This document shows positions 5,625 to 13,673 of a DNA stretch of 13,673 bases, piece after piece (positions within the stretch are counted from its first letter, which is position 1; each line of letters begins with the position of its first letter). A program made the translations under genes and the position numbers. The stretch spans positions 1 to 13,673 of the forward strand of contig SKKV01000198.1 of assembly GCA_007123575.1 (NCBI GenBank), in the 5' to 3' direction. The notes beneath the pieces are model-generated. The model saw only the letters and a list, made by a program, of their open reading frames with translations, was not told where the DNA came from and searched no databases. Source of the DNA: Wenzhouxiangella sp. (GTDB lineage: Bacteria; Pseudomonadota; Gammaproteobacteria; Xanthomonadales; Wenzhouxiangellaceae).

Positions 5625-5653
5625 GGAAGCCTTCTTACGCGCACAAGTCGACC

Positions 5654-7372
<1,719 letters not shown>

Positions 7373-7420
7373 CCTGTTATTTTTCTGTCATGACTGACTG
7401 GCAAACGGGGGATGAAGGGT

Positions 7421-7514
7421 GGATTTTTCGTGATTCACTTCCCTTTAATCACCTTGATACTTTTGATATCGGTGACTTTTTGATTCATGGTATGAAAATT
7501 GCTTATTTTCAGTC
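7421..7514 (+). promoter_or_regulatory. AT-rich upstream region of the diguanylate cyclase gene
   Basis: Bases 7441-7500 contain only 19 G/C in 60, against 60-70% in sampled nearby coding DNA. TTGATA occurs at 7454 and 7463 and TTGATT at 7480, and a palindrome GTGATTCAC lies at 7430-7438. TCACC and GGTGA arms flank the two TTGATA copies. No box pair has ideal spacing, so no single promoter is proposed. No Shine-Dalgarno sequence precedes the ATG at 7515. Confidence 0.35.
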
Positions 7515-8846
7515 ATGAACAGTTTAGCCAGAAATCTGCCTCCCAACGACGCTGAGTCGCCCTGCAGCCTGAAAGAATTTCAGGGCAATCGAGTTGCGCT
7601 TCAGGCGCTGGCCTTTCAGCAGTGCGCGATTGGCATGGCACTGATGGACCAGAATGGCCGCTGGCTGGACGTCAATGATGAGTTTTGCCAGATGGTGGGC
7701 ATGGCAAGGGCTGAGCTGCTCAACCGCAGCTACGATGAGCTGACCGTTCCCGAAGACATTCCAGCCAGCCACACGGAACAGCAGCGCCTGCTTTCCGGCG
7801 AGACCGATTCCGTTGACCTCGAAAAGCGCTACCGTCGCTCCGATGGCTCGATTATCTGGGTTCGAATTAGAGCGTCTATTGTTCGCAACCACGCGCATTT
7901 GGGCACGGTTCTGATCACCCAGGCGCGTGATGTGACCGAGGAGCGCGCAATCCGGCTTGCCCTGGAGCAGCATCAGTCCAGCCTAGAACTCGCCCTTGCC
8001 GGCGCCGACCTGGGCCTTTGGCACTGGCTGGTCAAATCTCGAGAAGTTCGATTCGACAACCGGGCGAGCGCTATCCTGGGATATGCGAAAGACGAGGTCG
8101 AAAGCCGCGATCAAAGCGTACTTGAATTGTTTCATCCGGATGACCGGTCGCGCATCGCGTCGCATTTTGAGGGTCAACTAGGCGGCGCCCGTCAAGCCCT
8201 GGATCTGGTCGTTCGTCTCCGCCACCGCTCCGGGTACTACTTGTGGCTGTTGTTGCGCGGCCGGGTTACCGAGCGCAATTCTAAGGGCTTTGCCTTGAAA
8301 ATCAGCGGTACGCTGATGGACGTGACGAAGTGGAAGGAGCTTGAGTCGCGGCTTACCCGTCTTGCCAGCACCGATGAGTTGACCGGACTTCTGAATCGCC
8401 GCGCCGGCGTACAGGCGCTGGATCAGGCTATTGACACAAGCCACCGGCAGGGGCGACCGCTGAGCATGCTGTTGTTGGATGTTGACAGATTCAAATCGAT
8501 CAATGATGGCCTTGGTCACGACGTTGGCGACCAGGTGCTGGCTGTTATGGGTGCGTACCTGCGCGAAAACAAGCGAGCCAGGGACCAGGCGATTCGTTGG
8601 GGCGGCGAAGAGTTTGCCGTAATTCTTGGCGAGACCGACGCCGAAGGCGCCTATACGCAGGCCGAGCGCCTGTTTGACGGCATTGCCAAACTAGCCGATA
8701 AAGTTGACAGGCTAAACGAGTTGACCGCCAGTTTCGGCGTGGTCAGCCTGCGCGCCGGTGAGAGCTCGCGCGAGTTGATGAAGCGTGCCGACAGCTTGAT
8801 GTACCGCGCCAAAGCGGCTGGCAGGGCCCGAATCGAGGCTGGTTGA
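7515..8846 (+). CDS. PAS-PAS-GGDEF diguanylate cyclase
   Basis: The product is a 443-residue cytoplasmic enzyme that would make cyclic di-GMP from two GTP. A first PAS domain with PAC motif spans about 30-146 (ALMDQNGRWLDVNDEF, RRSDGSIIWVRI, RDVTEERA), and a second PAS spans about 155-275 (ADLGLWHWLV, LFHPDDR, LMDVTKWKE). The GGDEF domain begins at STDELTGLLNRR (286-296). The active-site signature is GGEEF at 363-367, a functional variant. The inhibitory I-site Arg354-x-x-Asp357 lies five residues before it, so product inhibition is expected. There is no EAL domain and no membrane segment, so input comes through the PAS domains from a soluble or cofactor-borne signal. The gene has its own AT-rich upstream region. 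Its stop lies only two bases from the stop of the converging minus-strand gene. Confidence 0.95.
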   Translation: MNSLARNLPPNDAESPCSLKEFQGNRVALQALAFQQCAIGMALMDQNGRWLDVNDEFCQMVGMARAELLNRSYDELTVPEDIPASHTEQQRLLSGETDSVDLEKRYRRSDGSIIWVRIRASIVRNHAHLGTVLITQARDVTEERAIRLALEQHQSSLELALAGADLGLWHWLVKSREVRFDNRASAILGYAKDEVESRDQSVLELFHPDDRSRIASHFEGQLGGARQALDLVVRLRHRSGYYLWLLLRGRVTERNSKGFALKISGTLMDVTKWKELESRLTRLASTDELTGLLNRRAGVQALDQAIDTSHRQGRPLSMLLLDVDRFKSINDGLGHDVGDQVLAVMGAYLRENKRARDQAIRWGGEEFAVILGETDAEGAYTQAERLFDGIAKLADKVDRLNELTASFGVVSLRAGESSRELMKRADSLMYRAKAAGRARIEAG

Positions 8847-8848
8847 GA

Positions 8849-9142
8849 TCAGGCCCGTCCCACATCCGTATCCAGCGGGGAGTGCAGGTATTCGCTTTCT
8901 TCGGCCGATTGCATAACCAGCTGGACCAGTTCCTCCAGGCGTTCCCTGGCCGTCATCAAGTCATCGGGGTTGGGCTCGTCCTGGGGCTGGTGCGCGTAGA
9001 GCCAGAACTGCACGGCACCGGCGATCAGGCCGTCGGACAGTGCCCATGGGTCAGATTCCGGATGTTTTTCGGCCAGGCGATTGCCAAGGTCAACCACGGC
9101 GTCGGCAGCGTGGTCGAATAGCGCTTCATTGTCGTCGTTCAT
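8849..9142 (-). CDS. Small acidic protein of unknown function
   Basis: The product is a 97-residue soluble acidic protein that looks mostly helical. I do not recognise the family. It contains one central amphipathic/hydrophobic block (GLIAGAVQFWLYAHQP, 38-53) and an Asp/Glu-rich start. The ATG at 9142 has GGAG seven bases upstream (9150-9153), which supports it as a real gene. It starts 21 bp after the patatin-like gene ends on the same strand, so the two probably share a transcript. Its coding frame has no frameshift and its stop nearly touches that of the diguanylate cyclase gene. Confidence 0.7.
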   Translation of the reverse strand: MNDDNEALFDHAADAVVDLGNRLAEKHPESDPWALSDGLIAGAVQFWLYAHQPQDEPNPDDLMTARERLEELVQLVMQSAEESEYLHSPLDTDVGRA

Positions 9143-9163
9143 TGGGCTACTCCATGCGCCGCT

Positions 9164-10105
9164 CTATTGCGGCTGATATTGGTTGATGGCGCGACGCGTG
9201 ATTTCGGCCCCAAGGTCGATTACCTCGCGTGCACGGTGAAATTCATGCACCATGCAGGCGTTCTTGGGGACTCGGATCACCAGATCTGGTTGAAATGTGG
9301 CCAATTGTTGCCGTGTGATTGCTGTCTCCATGACATCCAGCGATCGCATCATCACCGCCAGCAGCCCGGGTTGACTCTCGGTCGGCTTGCGGTCCTTGGA
9401 GAAGCTGTCCATGAAGTCGCGCAATTTGTCTACCAGGGAGGTCGCGGGTGCTTGATCAGATTCGGCGGAGGTGGGTTCATGCTGATTATCGGATGTCTGC
9501 TCGTCATCACGGCGATCTTCCAGTTTGATGTCTTCCTTTGCGTTGACATCAACGACGACGGTCAGGTCGGTCATGCAGCGCAGTGTCGGGGCCACCGGGA
9601 TAGGGTTAAGCAGGCCACCGTCTACCAGGGTGCGGTTTCTGTAGCGATGAGGCGTGAATACGCCAGGAATGGCAATGGAGGCTCGGATTGCATCGAACAG
9701 CGGGCCCTTGTCCAGCCAGACCTCTCGGCCCTGGTCAATGTCGACCGCCACTGCGGTGTAGTCAATCGGCAAATCCTCGATATCGAGTTCGCCGACCAGT
9801 TCTTCGAGCTTGGCGATGATTTTGCGTCCCTTGAAGAAGCCGCCGCCGGAAAAATTCCAGTCCAGCAACGACAGCACGTCGGACTGGCCAAGCTGACAGA
9901 CCCACTCTTCGTAAGCATCAAGCTTGTTGGCGGCGTAGATGCCGCCCACCAGTGCCCCCATGGAGCTTCCCGACAACGCCTCGATTTGGACGCCGGCTTT
10001 CCTGAGCTCTGCGATGGCGCCAATATGGGCCAGCCCGCGAGCCCCGCCGGAACCCAGCACAAGCGAAACCGTCTTGTCTTTCAGTGAGGCTTGAGTGTCT
10101 GTCAT
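9164..10105 (-). CDS. Patatin-like phospholipase (RssA/NTE type)
   Basis: The product is a 313-residue cytoplasmic serine lipid hydrolase. The patatin domain begins with the oxyanion motif GSGGARGLAHIGA (18-30). The nucleophile elbow is GSSMG at 46-50 with Ser48, and the catalytic Asp is in VDGGLLNP, Asp162, completing the Ser-Asp dyad. A hydrophilic, Asp/Glu/Gln-rich insert (about 190-225) interrupts the C-terminal part before a final helical segment. The family hydrolyses phospholipids or lysophospholipids; the substrate here is unknown. The chosen ATG at 10105 lies ten residues before the conserved VSLVLGSGG strand. The open frame extends to 10186, but the extra 27 residues look unlike a domain and lack a clear ribosome site; ATG 10162 is a second option. 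The downstream partner is the small unknown protein gene, and the divergent neighbour is a lipid hydroxylase-like gene. Confidence 0.92.
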   Translation of the reverse strand: MTDTQASLKDKTVSLVLGSGGARGLAHIGAIAELRKAGVQIEALSGSSMGALVGGIYAANKLDAYEEWVCQLGQSDVLSLLDWNFSGGGFFKGRKIIAKLEELVGELDIEDLPIDYTAVAVDIDQGREVWLDKGPLFDAIRASIAIPGVFTPHRYRNRTLVDGGLLNPIPVAPTLRCMTDLTVVVDVNAKEDIKLEDRRDDEQTSDNQHEPTSAESDQAPATSLVDKLRDFMDSFSKDRKPTESQPGLLAVMMRSLDVMETAITRQQLATFQPDLVIRVPKNACMVHEFHRAREVIDLGAEITRRAINQYQPQ

Positions 10106-10232
10106 GAGCAAAATTCTACTGCCAAAGAAAGGCTGGCAGGAATACAGTGTACTGTCTCTCATCGATAGGTGATATCGGCGTGCCATCCGGCGGCCTTGTC
10201 GATAGGGCCGGTTGCTGGCAAGCTATGCAAGC
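10106..10232. promoter_or_regulatory. Divergent intergenic region with operator-like palindromes
   Basis: This region separates the starts of the patatin and hydroxylase genes and should hold both promoters. Two small inverted repeats are visible: CTGCCA/TGGCAG (10119-10124 and 10134-10139) and ACAGT-GT-ACTGT (10144-10155). The second could be a site for a dimeric regulator. No confident -35/-10 pair was found. Confidence 0.3.
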
Positions 10233-10877
10233 ATGACTGAAAATGCCCTCTATCGACACCAGTATCACGAGGAGTTCATTGGCCGATACTATCTGGGCCA
10301 GGCTCATCTGGCTTTCGCCATTGCTTTCAGCCTGGGTGGAATCGCTTTCTGCATCAGCCGGCTGGATTCGGTACAGCCGCTGGAGTGGCTGACCCTCCCG
10401 CTTGCTTTTCTTTATGCCAACCTGGTGGAATACGCAGGCCATCGCTGGGTCATGCACAGAAAAGTGCCAGGGCTGGGGCTGATCTATCGCCGCCATGCAG
10501 GTCAGCACCATCGCTTCTTCACCGACCAGCACATGGCCCTGGAGGGGTGGCGCGACTGCAAGGTGGTGCTGTTTCCAGCCATTCTGATGATCTTTTTCTT
10601 CGGTGCCTTCGCCGCACCGCTGGGCCTGCTGCTGGCCTGGCTCGCCAGTGCCAACGTGGCCTGGCTGTTCGTGATCGTTGCCCTTGGCTACTACCTGAAC
10701 TACGAGCTCTTGCACCTGGCCTACCATCTGCCGGACGACTCGCCCTTCTTGAAGCTGCCCTTTCTCAAGCGCCTGCGTCGCCTGCATCACACCCACCACC
10801 GCACCGACCTGATGGCCCACGCCAACTTCAACATCACCTACCCTATCGGCGATTGGTTGTTCAAGACGAAAAGATAG
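10233..10877 (+). CDS. Fatty acid hydroxylase / sterol desaturase family membrane protein
   Basis: The product is a 214-residue integral membrane di-iron oxygenase-like protein. Histidine clusters in the order expected for PF04116 are visible: GHRWVMH (His70, His75), HAGQHH (His88, His92, His93), LLHLAYH (His161, His165) and LHHTHH (His185, His186, His188, His189). Hydrophobic segments at about 24-42, 49-67, 112-129 and 130-156 place these clusters on one face of the membrane. The family includes beta-carotene hydroxylase-like and fatty acid hydroxylase enzymes; the size matches the short bacterial forms. The substrate, whether a fatty acid or another lipid, is not determined by the sequence. 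ATG 10233 is chosen over an upstream TTG at 10212. It is divergent from a phospholipase-like gene, which may point to lipid remodelling. Its stop codon is immediately followed by a heptamer array. Confidence 0.9.
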   Translation: MTENALYRHQYHEEFIGRYYLGQAHLAFAIAFSLGGIAFCISRLDSVQPLEWLTLPLAFLYANLVEYAGHRWVMHRKVPGLGLIYRRHAGQHHRFFTDQHMALEGWRDCKVVLFPAILMIFFFGAFAAPLGLLLAWLASANVAWLFVIVALGYYLNYELLHLAYHLPDDSPFLKLPFLKRLRRLHHTHHRTDLMAHANFNITYPIGDWLFKTKR

Positions 10878-10957
10878 GGTTCAGGTTTCAGGGTTCAGGT
10901 TTCAGGGGAGGCTTCGATCCCGGTTTTCCTGAACCCTGAACCCTGAACCCTGAACCC
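10878..10957. repeat. Inverted heptamer array (GGTTCAG ... CTGAACC)
   Basis: The left arm has four units: GGTTCAG, GTTTCAG, GGTTCAG and GTTTCAG (10878-10905). The right arm has four exact CTGAACC units (10929-10956). They can fold into a stem of about 28 base pairs with two mismatches around a 23-base loop. The left arm begins at the base after the hydroxylase stop codon. The right arm ends eight bases before the RND stop, with five T (10958-10962) after it, so the structure could also act as a terminator for rightward transcription. Confidence 0.9.
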
Positions 10958-10964
10958 TTTTTCT

Positions 10965-13673
10965 CTATTGAACCGCCACCATGCCGCTGCCTTCATGGCC
11001 TCGAATGCGCTGGACGAAGCGCACAAAATCATCCCCGATCAAGTAAAGAATCGGGATCAGGCCGAGGGTGATGACCGTGGCGAACACGATCCCGAAAGCC
11101 AGCGATGCGGCCATGGGAATGACCAGCTGGGCCTGCAGGCTGGTTTCAAAGAAGACGATGGGGGCCAGGCCGAAGAAAGTGGTCAGCGAGGTCAGCACGA
11201 TGGCGCGGAAGCGGGCCCGGGTTGCCTTGATTGCCGCCTCGATGCGGCTTTGGCCTTCGCGGCGGTGGCGATTGACGAAGTCGACCAGGATCAGGCTGTC
11301 GTTGACCACGACCCCGGCCAGGGCAATGATGCCGAACATGCTCAGCAGGCTGATCGGAATGCCGAGGATCCAGTGCCCGACCACAGCACCGATCATGCCG
11401 AATGGAATGACCGACATGATCAGCAGCGGCTGCAGGTAGGAGCGCAGCGGTATGGCAATCAGGGCGTAAATCAGGAACAGGGCGAAGGCCGTACCCCACA
11501 ACAGCTCGCGCTGCATCTCCTGCTGGCTCCGGGTGGCACCGGCCAGGCGATAGCTGACATTGGGATAGTTGGCGAGGATGTTGGGCAGATGGGTATCACG
11601 CAGCTCCGCGGCAATGCGCCCCGGTTCCACAAGATCCTTGTCGACGCGCCCGGTGACGCTGATGGAACGCTCCCGGTCGAAACGTCGAATGATCGACGGG
11701 CTGGAACCGACTTCTACATCGGCAACCGACGAGAACGGCACGGCGCCGCCGTTGGGGGCGCGAATCCGCATGCTTTCCAGGTAGCCTTCCGACCGACGTT
11801 GCTCGGTCGGGTAGCGCACCATGACACGCACTTCATCCTGGCCGCGTTGAATACGCTGCACCTCTTCGCCAAAGAATGCCTGCCGTACCTGGCGAGCCAG
11901 ATCCTGCTGGCTCAGGCCCAGCACCTCGGCTTCCGGGCGAATGCTCAGCTGTAGCTCGCGCAGACCGCCCTCGTAGGAATTGCGCACATCGAAGGTGCCG
12001 TTGTAGGCGCGTATGCGCTCTTCCAGGGCTGCTGCCGCACCCTGGAGTTGAACCAGGTCGCGCCCGACCAGCTGGAAGCTAAGGTCAGGCCCATCGCCGC
12101 CCGGGCCGCCGCCCCCGCCAATTCGCAAGCCGCGAACGCCGGGCATTTCACCCACCTCCTCGCGCCATAGCCGCTCGAGATCCGGGATCGGTACCTGGTT
12201 GTCTTCGTCACGGTTGAGTTCAACCATGATCGTGCCGCTGGTATCCGAGCCTGCCCAGGCGAAAATTGTTCTGACGACAGGGTCGGCGAAGCCTTGCTCC
12301 TGTTGAACTCTCGTATCGACAGACTGGAGGGCCTCGATCAGACGATCGAGGTTGGCATGGGTGGTGCTGGCCGGCGTGCCCTCGTTCATCTCGAGATTGA
12401 CGCGCATGAAATCCCCGGCCAGGTCCGGGAAGGGCACGTAGCGCACTACGCCACCGGCAATCAGGCCCACGGAGAGAATCAGAATCGAGATGGCGCCGGC
12501 CAGCGACAGATAGCGCTTGCGCAGCATGACTCGAAGACTGGGCAGGTAGATGTTGTCGACAAAGCGGTACAGGTTGTCGGAAAATCCGCGCTGGAAGCGG
12601 ACCAGGCGATTCGGGGTGTCGGTTTCATATTTCTTGACCCGCATATGGGCCAGGTGAGCCGGCAGGATCAGCTTGGACTCGACCAGTGACATGATCAGAC
12701 ACAGCACCACCACCCAGCCAATGGCGGCGAAAAACTGGCCCTGAACACCCGAGACCAGCAAGATCGGCAGGAAGGCGGCGATGGTGGTCAGCACCCCGAA
12801 CGTCGCTGGAACCGCAACCTTGTTGACGCCGTTGACCACGTTTTCCACCGAATGACCTTTTTCCCGGATTTCGGTGTAGGCCGACTCGCCCATAATGATG
12901 GCGTCGTCGACAACGATCCCCAACACGACCAGAAAGCCGAACAAGCTGATCAGGTTGATCGTCACGCCCACCGTCGGCAACAGCCAGACCGCGCCCATGA
13001 ACGCGATCAGCAGGCCAACCATTACCCAGAAGGCCAGCTTCAGGCGCAGAAACAGGGTCAGCATCAGAAACACCAGCAGCGCCCCGGCCAGCAGGTTCTT
13101 GCCCATCATCTCCAGACGGCCTTGCAGATAAAAAGAGCGGTCCGCCCACCACTCCACCTGAATGCCGGCAGGCAGATTCTGCTGCATCTGATCAACATAG
13201 GCCCGAACCTCGCGCGCGATGGCCAGCGCGTTCTGCTCGCCAACGCTCATAACGCGCACGGCAACGGCTGGTTGACCGTTGTGGTTCACATACCAGTCGC
13301 GGTCGATGAAGCCGTCATTGATCGTGGCCACGTCGCGCACCCGCACCCGGCTGCCGTCCGGGTTGGTGCGAATCACAATTTCTTCAAAATCGCTGCCAAC
13401 ATAGGCCTGGCCCACGGTTCGCACCAGGATGTCGCCGCCGGCCGTCTGGATGCGCCCGCCGGGCAGGTCCAGCGAGGAGCGTCGGATCGCCTGGGCTACT
13501 TCGTTCAGGGTCATATCGAAGGCCTGCAGCGTCTCCTCGCGCACCTCGATGGCAATCTCATAGGGCCGGGCCCCGGTCATTTCCGCCCGGGTCACGGAGG
13601 GCAGGGCGATGATGTCATCCCGGACCTGCCGGGCTTTTTCCTTCAGCGTGCGTTCCGACACATCGCCGAGGAT
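10965..13673 (-). CDS. RND-family efflux permease (AcrB-like), 5' end outside window
   Basis: This gene encodes an inner-membrane proton-driven pump of the ACR_tran family, with 902 residues visible. The frame continues through the right edge (the last codons read Ile-Leu-Gly-Asp-Val), so roughly the first 150 residues are missing, judging from alignment with AcrB numbering. The visible order is porter domain, TM2-TM6 (about 190-370), a central amphipathic segment, TM7, second porter domain and TM8-TM12. The TM4 proton-relay pair is present in GIVVDDAIIMGE. The TM10 motif is AGVVVNDSLILVDF, where AcrB has a lysine (Lys940), so this is a VNDS-type pump. It would work with a periplasmic adaptor and an outer-membrane channel; the adaptor gene is probably further upstream on the minus strand, outside the window. 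The substrate is unknown. The gene ends TAG at 10965, next to the heptamer array. Confidence 0.95.
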   Translation of the reverse strand: MLGDVSERTLKEKARQVRDDIIALPSVTRAEMTGARPYEIAIEVREETLQAFDMTLNEVAQAIRRSSLDLPGGRIQTAGGDILVRTVGQAYVGSDFEEIVIRTNPDGSRVRVRDVATINDGFIDRDWYVNHNGQPAVAVRVMSVGEQNALAIAREVRAYVDQMQQNLPAGIQVEWWADRSFYLQGRLEMMGKNLLAGALLVFLMLTLFLRLKLAFWVMVGLLIAFMGAVWLLPTVGVTINLISLFGFLVVLGIVVDDAIIMGESAYTEIREKGHSVENVVNGVNKVAVPATFGVLTTIAAFLPILLVSGVQGQFFAAIGWVVVLCLIMSLVESKLILPAHLAHMRVKKYETDTPNRLVRFQRGFSDNLYRFVDNIYLPSLRVMLRKRYLSLAGAISILILSVGLIAGGVVRYVPFPDLAGDFMRVNLEMNEGTPASTTHANLDRLIEALQSVDTRVQQEQGFADPVVRTIFAWAGSDTSGTIMVELNRDEDNQVPIPDLERLWREEVGEMPGVRGLRIGGGGGPGGDGPDLSFQLVGRDLVQLQGAAAALEERIRAYNGTFDVRNSYEGGLRELQLSIRPEAEVLGLSQQDLARQVRQAFFGEEVQRIQRGQDEVRVMVRYPTEQRRSEGYLESMRIRAPNGGAVPFSSVADVEVGSSPSIIRRFDRERSISVTGRVDKDLVEPGRIAAELRDTHLPNILANYPNVSYRLAGATRSQQEMQRELLWGTAFALFLIYALIAIPLRSYLQPLLIMSVIPFGMIGAVVGHWILGIPISLLSMFGIIALAGVVVNDSLILVDFVNRHRREGQSRIEAAIKATRARFRAIVLTSLTTFFGLAPIVFFETSLQAQLVIPMAASLAFGIVFATVITLGLIPILYLIGDDFVRFVQRIRGHEGSGMVAVQ

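Noticed and set aside
9167..10087. Long plus-strand open frame (306 residues) opposite the patatin gene
   Set aside because: It is a complement shadow of a GC-rich gene: the patatin frame has all catalytic motifs, while this one is rich in His, Gln and Cys with no domain.
10968..11954. Plus-strand open frame of 328 residues opposite the RND gene
   Set aside because: Its content (many Gln, Asp, His, Arg in irregular order) is what antisense reading of transmembrane codons gives; the RND frame is unequivocal.

Overview
The window looks like chromosomal DNA of a GC-rich gammaproteobacterium. The NarL-type two-component pair, PAS-GGDEF protein, patatin-like phospholipase, AcrB-like RND pump and IPTL-CTERM-like sorting signal all fit this. 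My best guess is a Wenzhouxiangella/Chromatiales-like organism, from protein character only. Ten protein genes are supported, one of them cut by the right edge. There is no complete tRNA, no rRNA, no CRISPR array and no recognisable transposase.

Layout. 1-546 has no gene. It holds two intrinsic-terminator-like hairpins, each followed by a fragment resembling the 3' end of a tRNA-Gln gene on the minus strand, with a 102-nt foldable element between them, then a single heptamer-repeat arm and the leader of the next gene. 547-3094 encodes a secreted dockerin protein followed by a larger exported protein that carries a cohesin-like domain, two choice-of-anchor D type modules and a C-terminal membrane/sorting segment. 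A strong bidirectional terminator and an inverted heptamer array separate this pair from a minus-strand HExxH protein (3250-3729). Divergent from that is a sensor kinase/response regulator operon (3779-5598), then a secreted M28 peptidase lipoprotein (5654-7372) and a PAS-PAS-GGDEF diguanylate cyclase (7515-8846). A minus-strand pair, patatin (9164-10105) and a small unknown protein (8849-9142), lies opposite a divergent fatty acid hydroxylase (10233-10877). A second inverted heptamer array fills the gap to a minus-strand RND efflux permease (10965 to the edge).

How the genes may work together. The clearest functional unit is the dockerin/cohesin pair: one exported protein ends in two complete calcium-binding dockerin repeats, and its immediate neighbour starts with a cohesin-like fold and ends in a membrane/sorting segment. 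This suggests non-covalent surface display, like a minimal two-protein relative of a cellulosome attachment. The pair has lower GC than the flanking genes and related heptamer repeats stand on both sides of it. The rest is ordinary core or regulatory gene content.

The other pattern not explained by genes is the heptamer family with consensus [GC]T[AG]AACC. It forms four-plus-four inverted arrays in both larger convergent intergenic gaps and a lone four-unit arm at 231-258.
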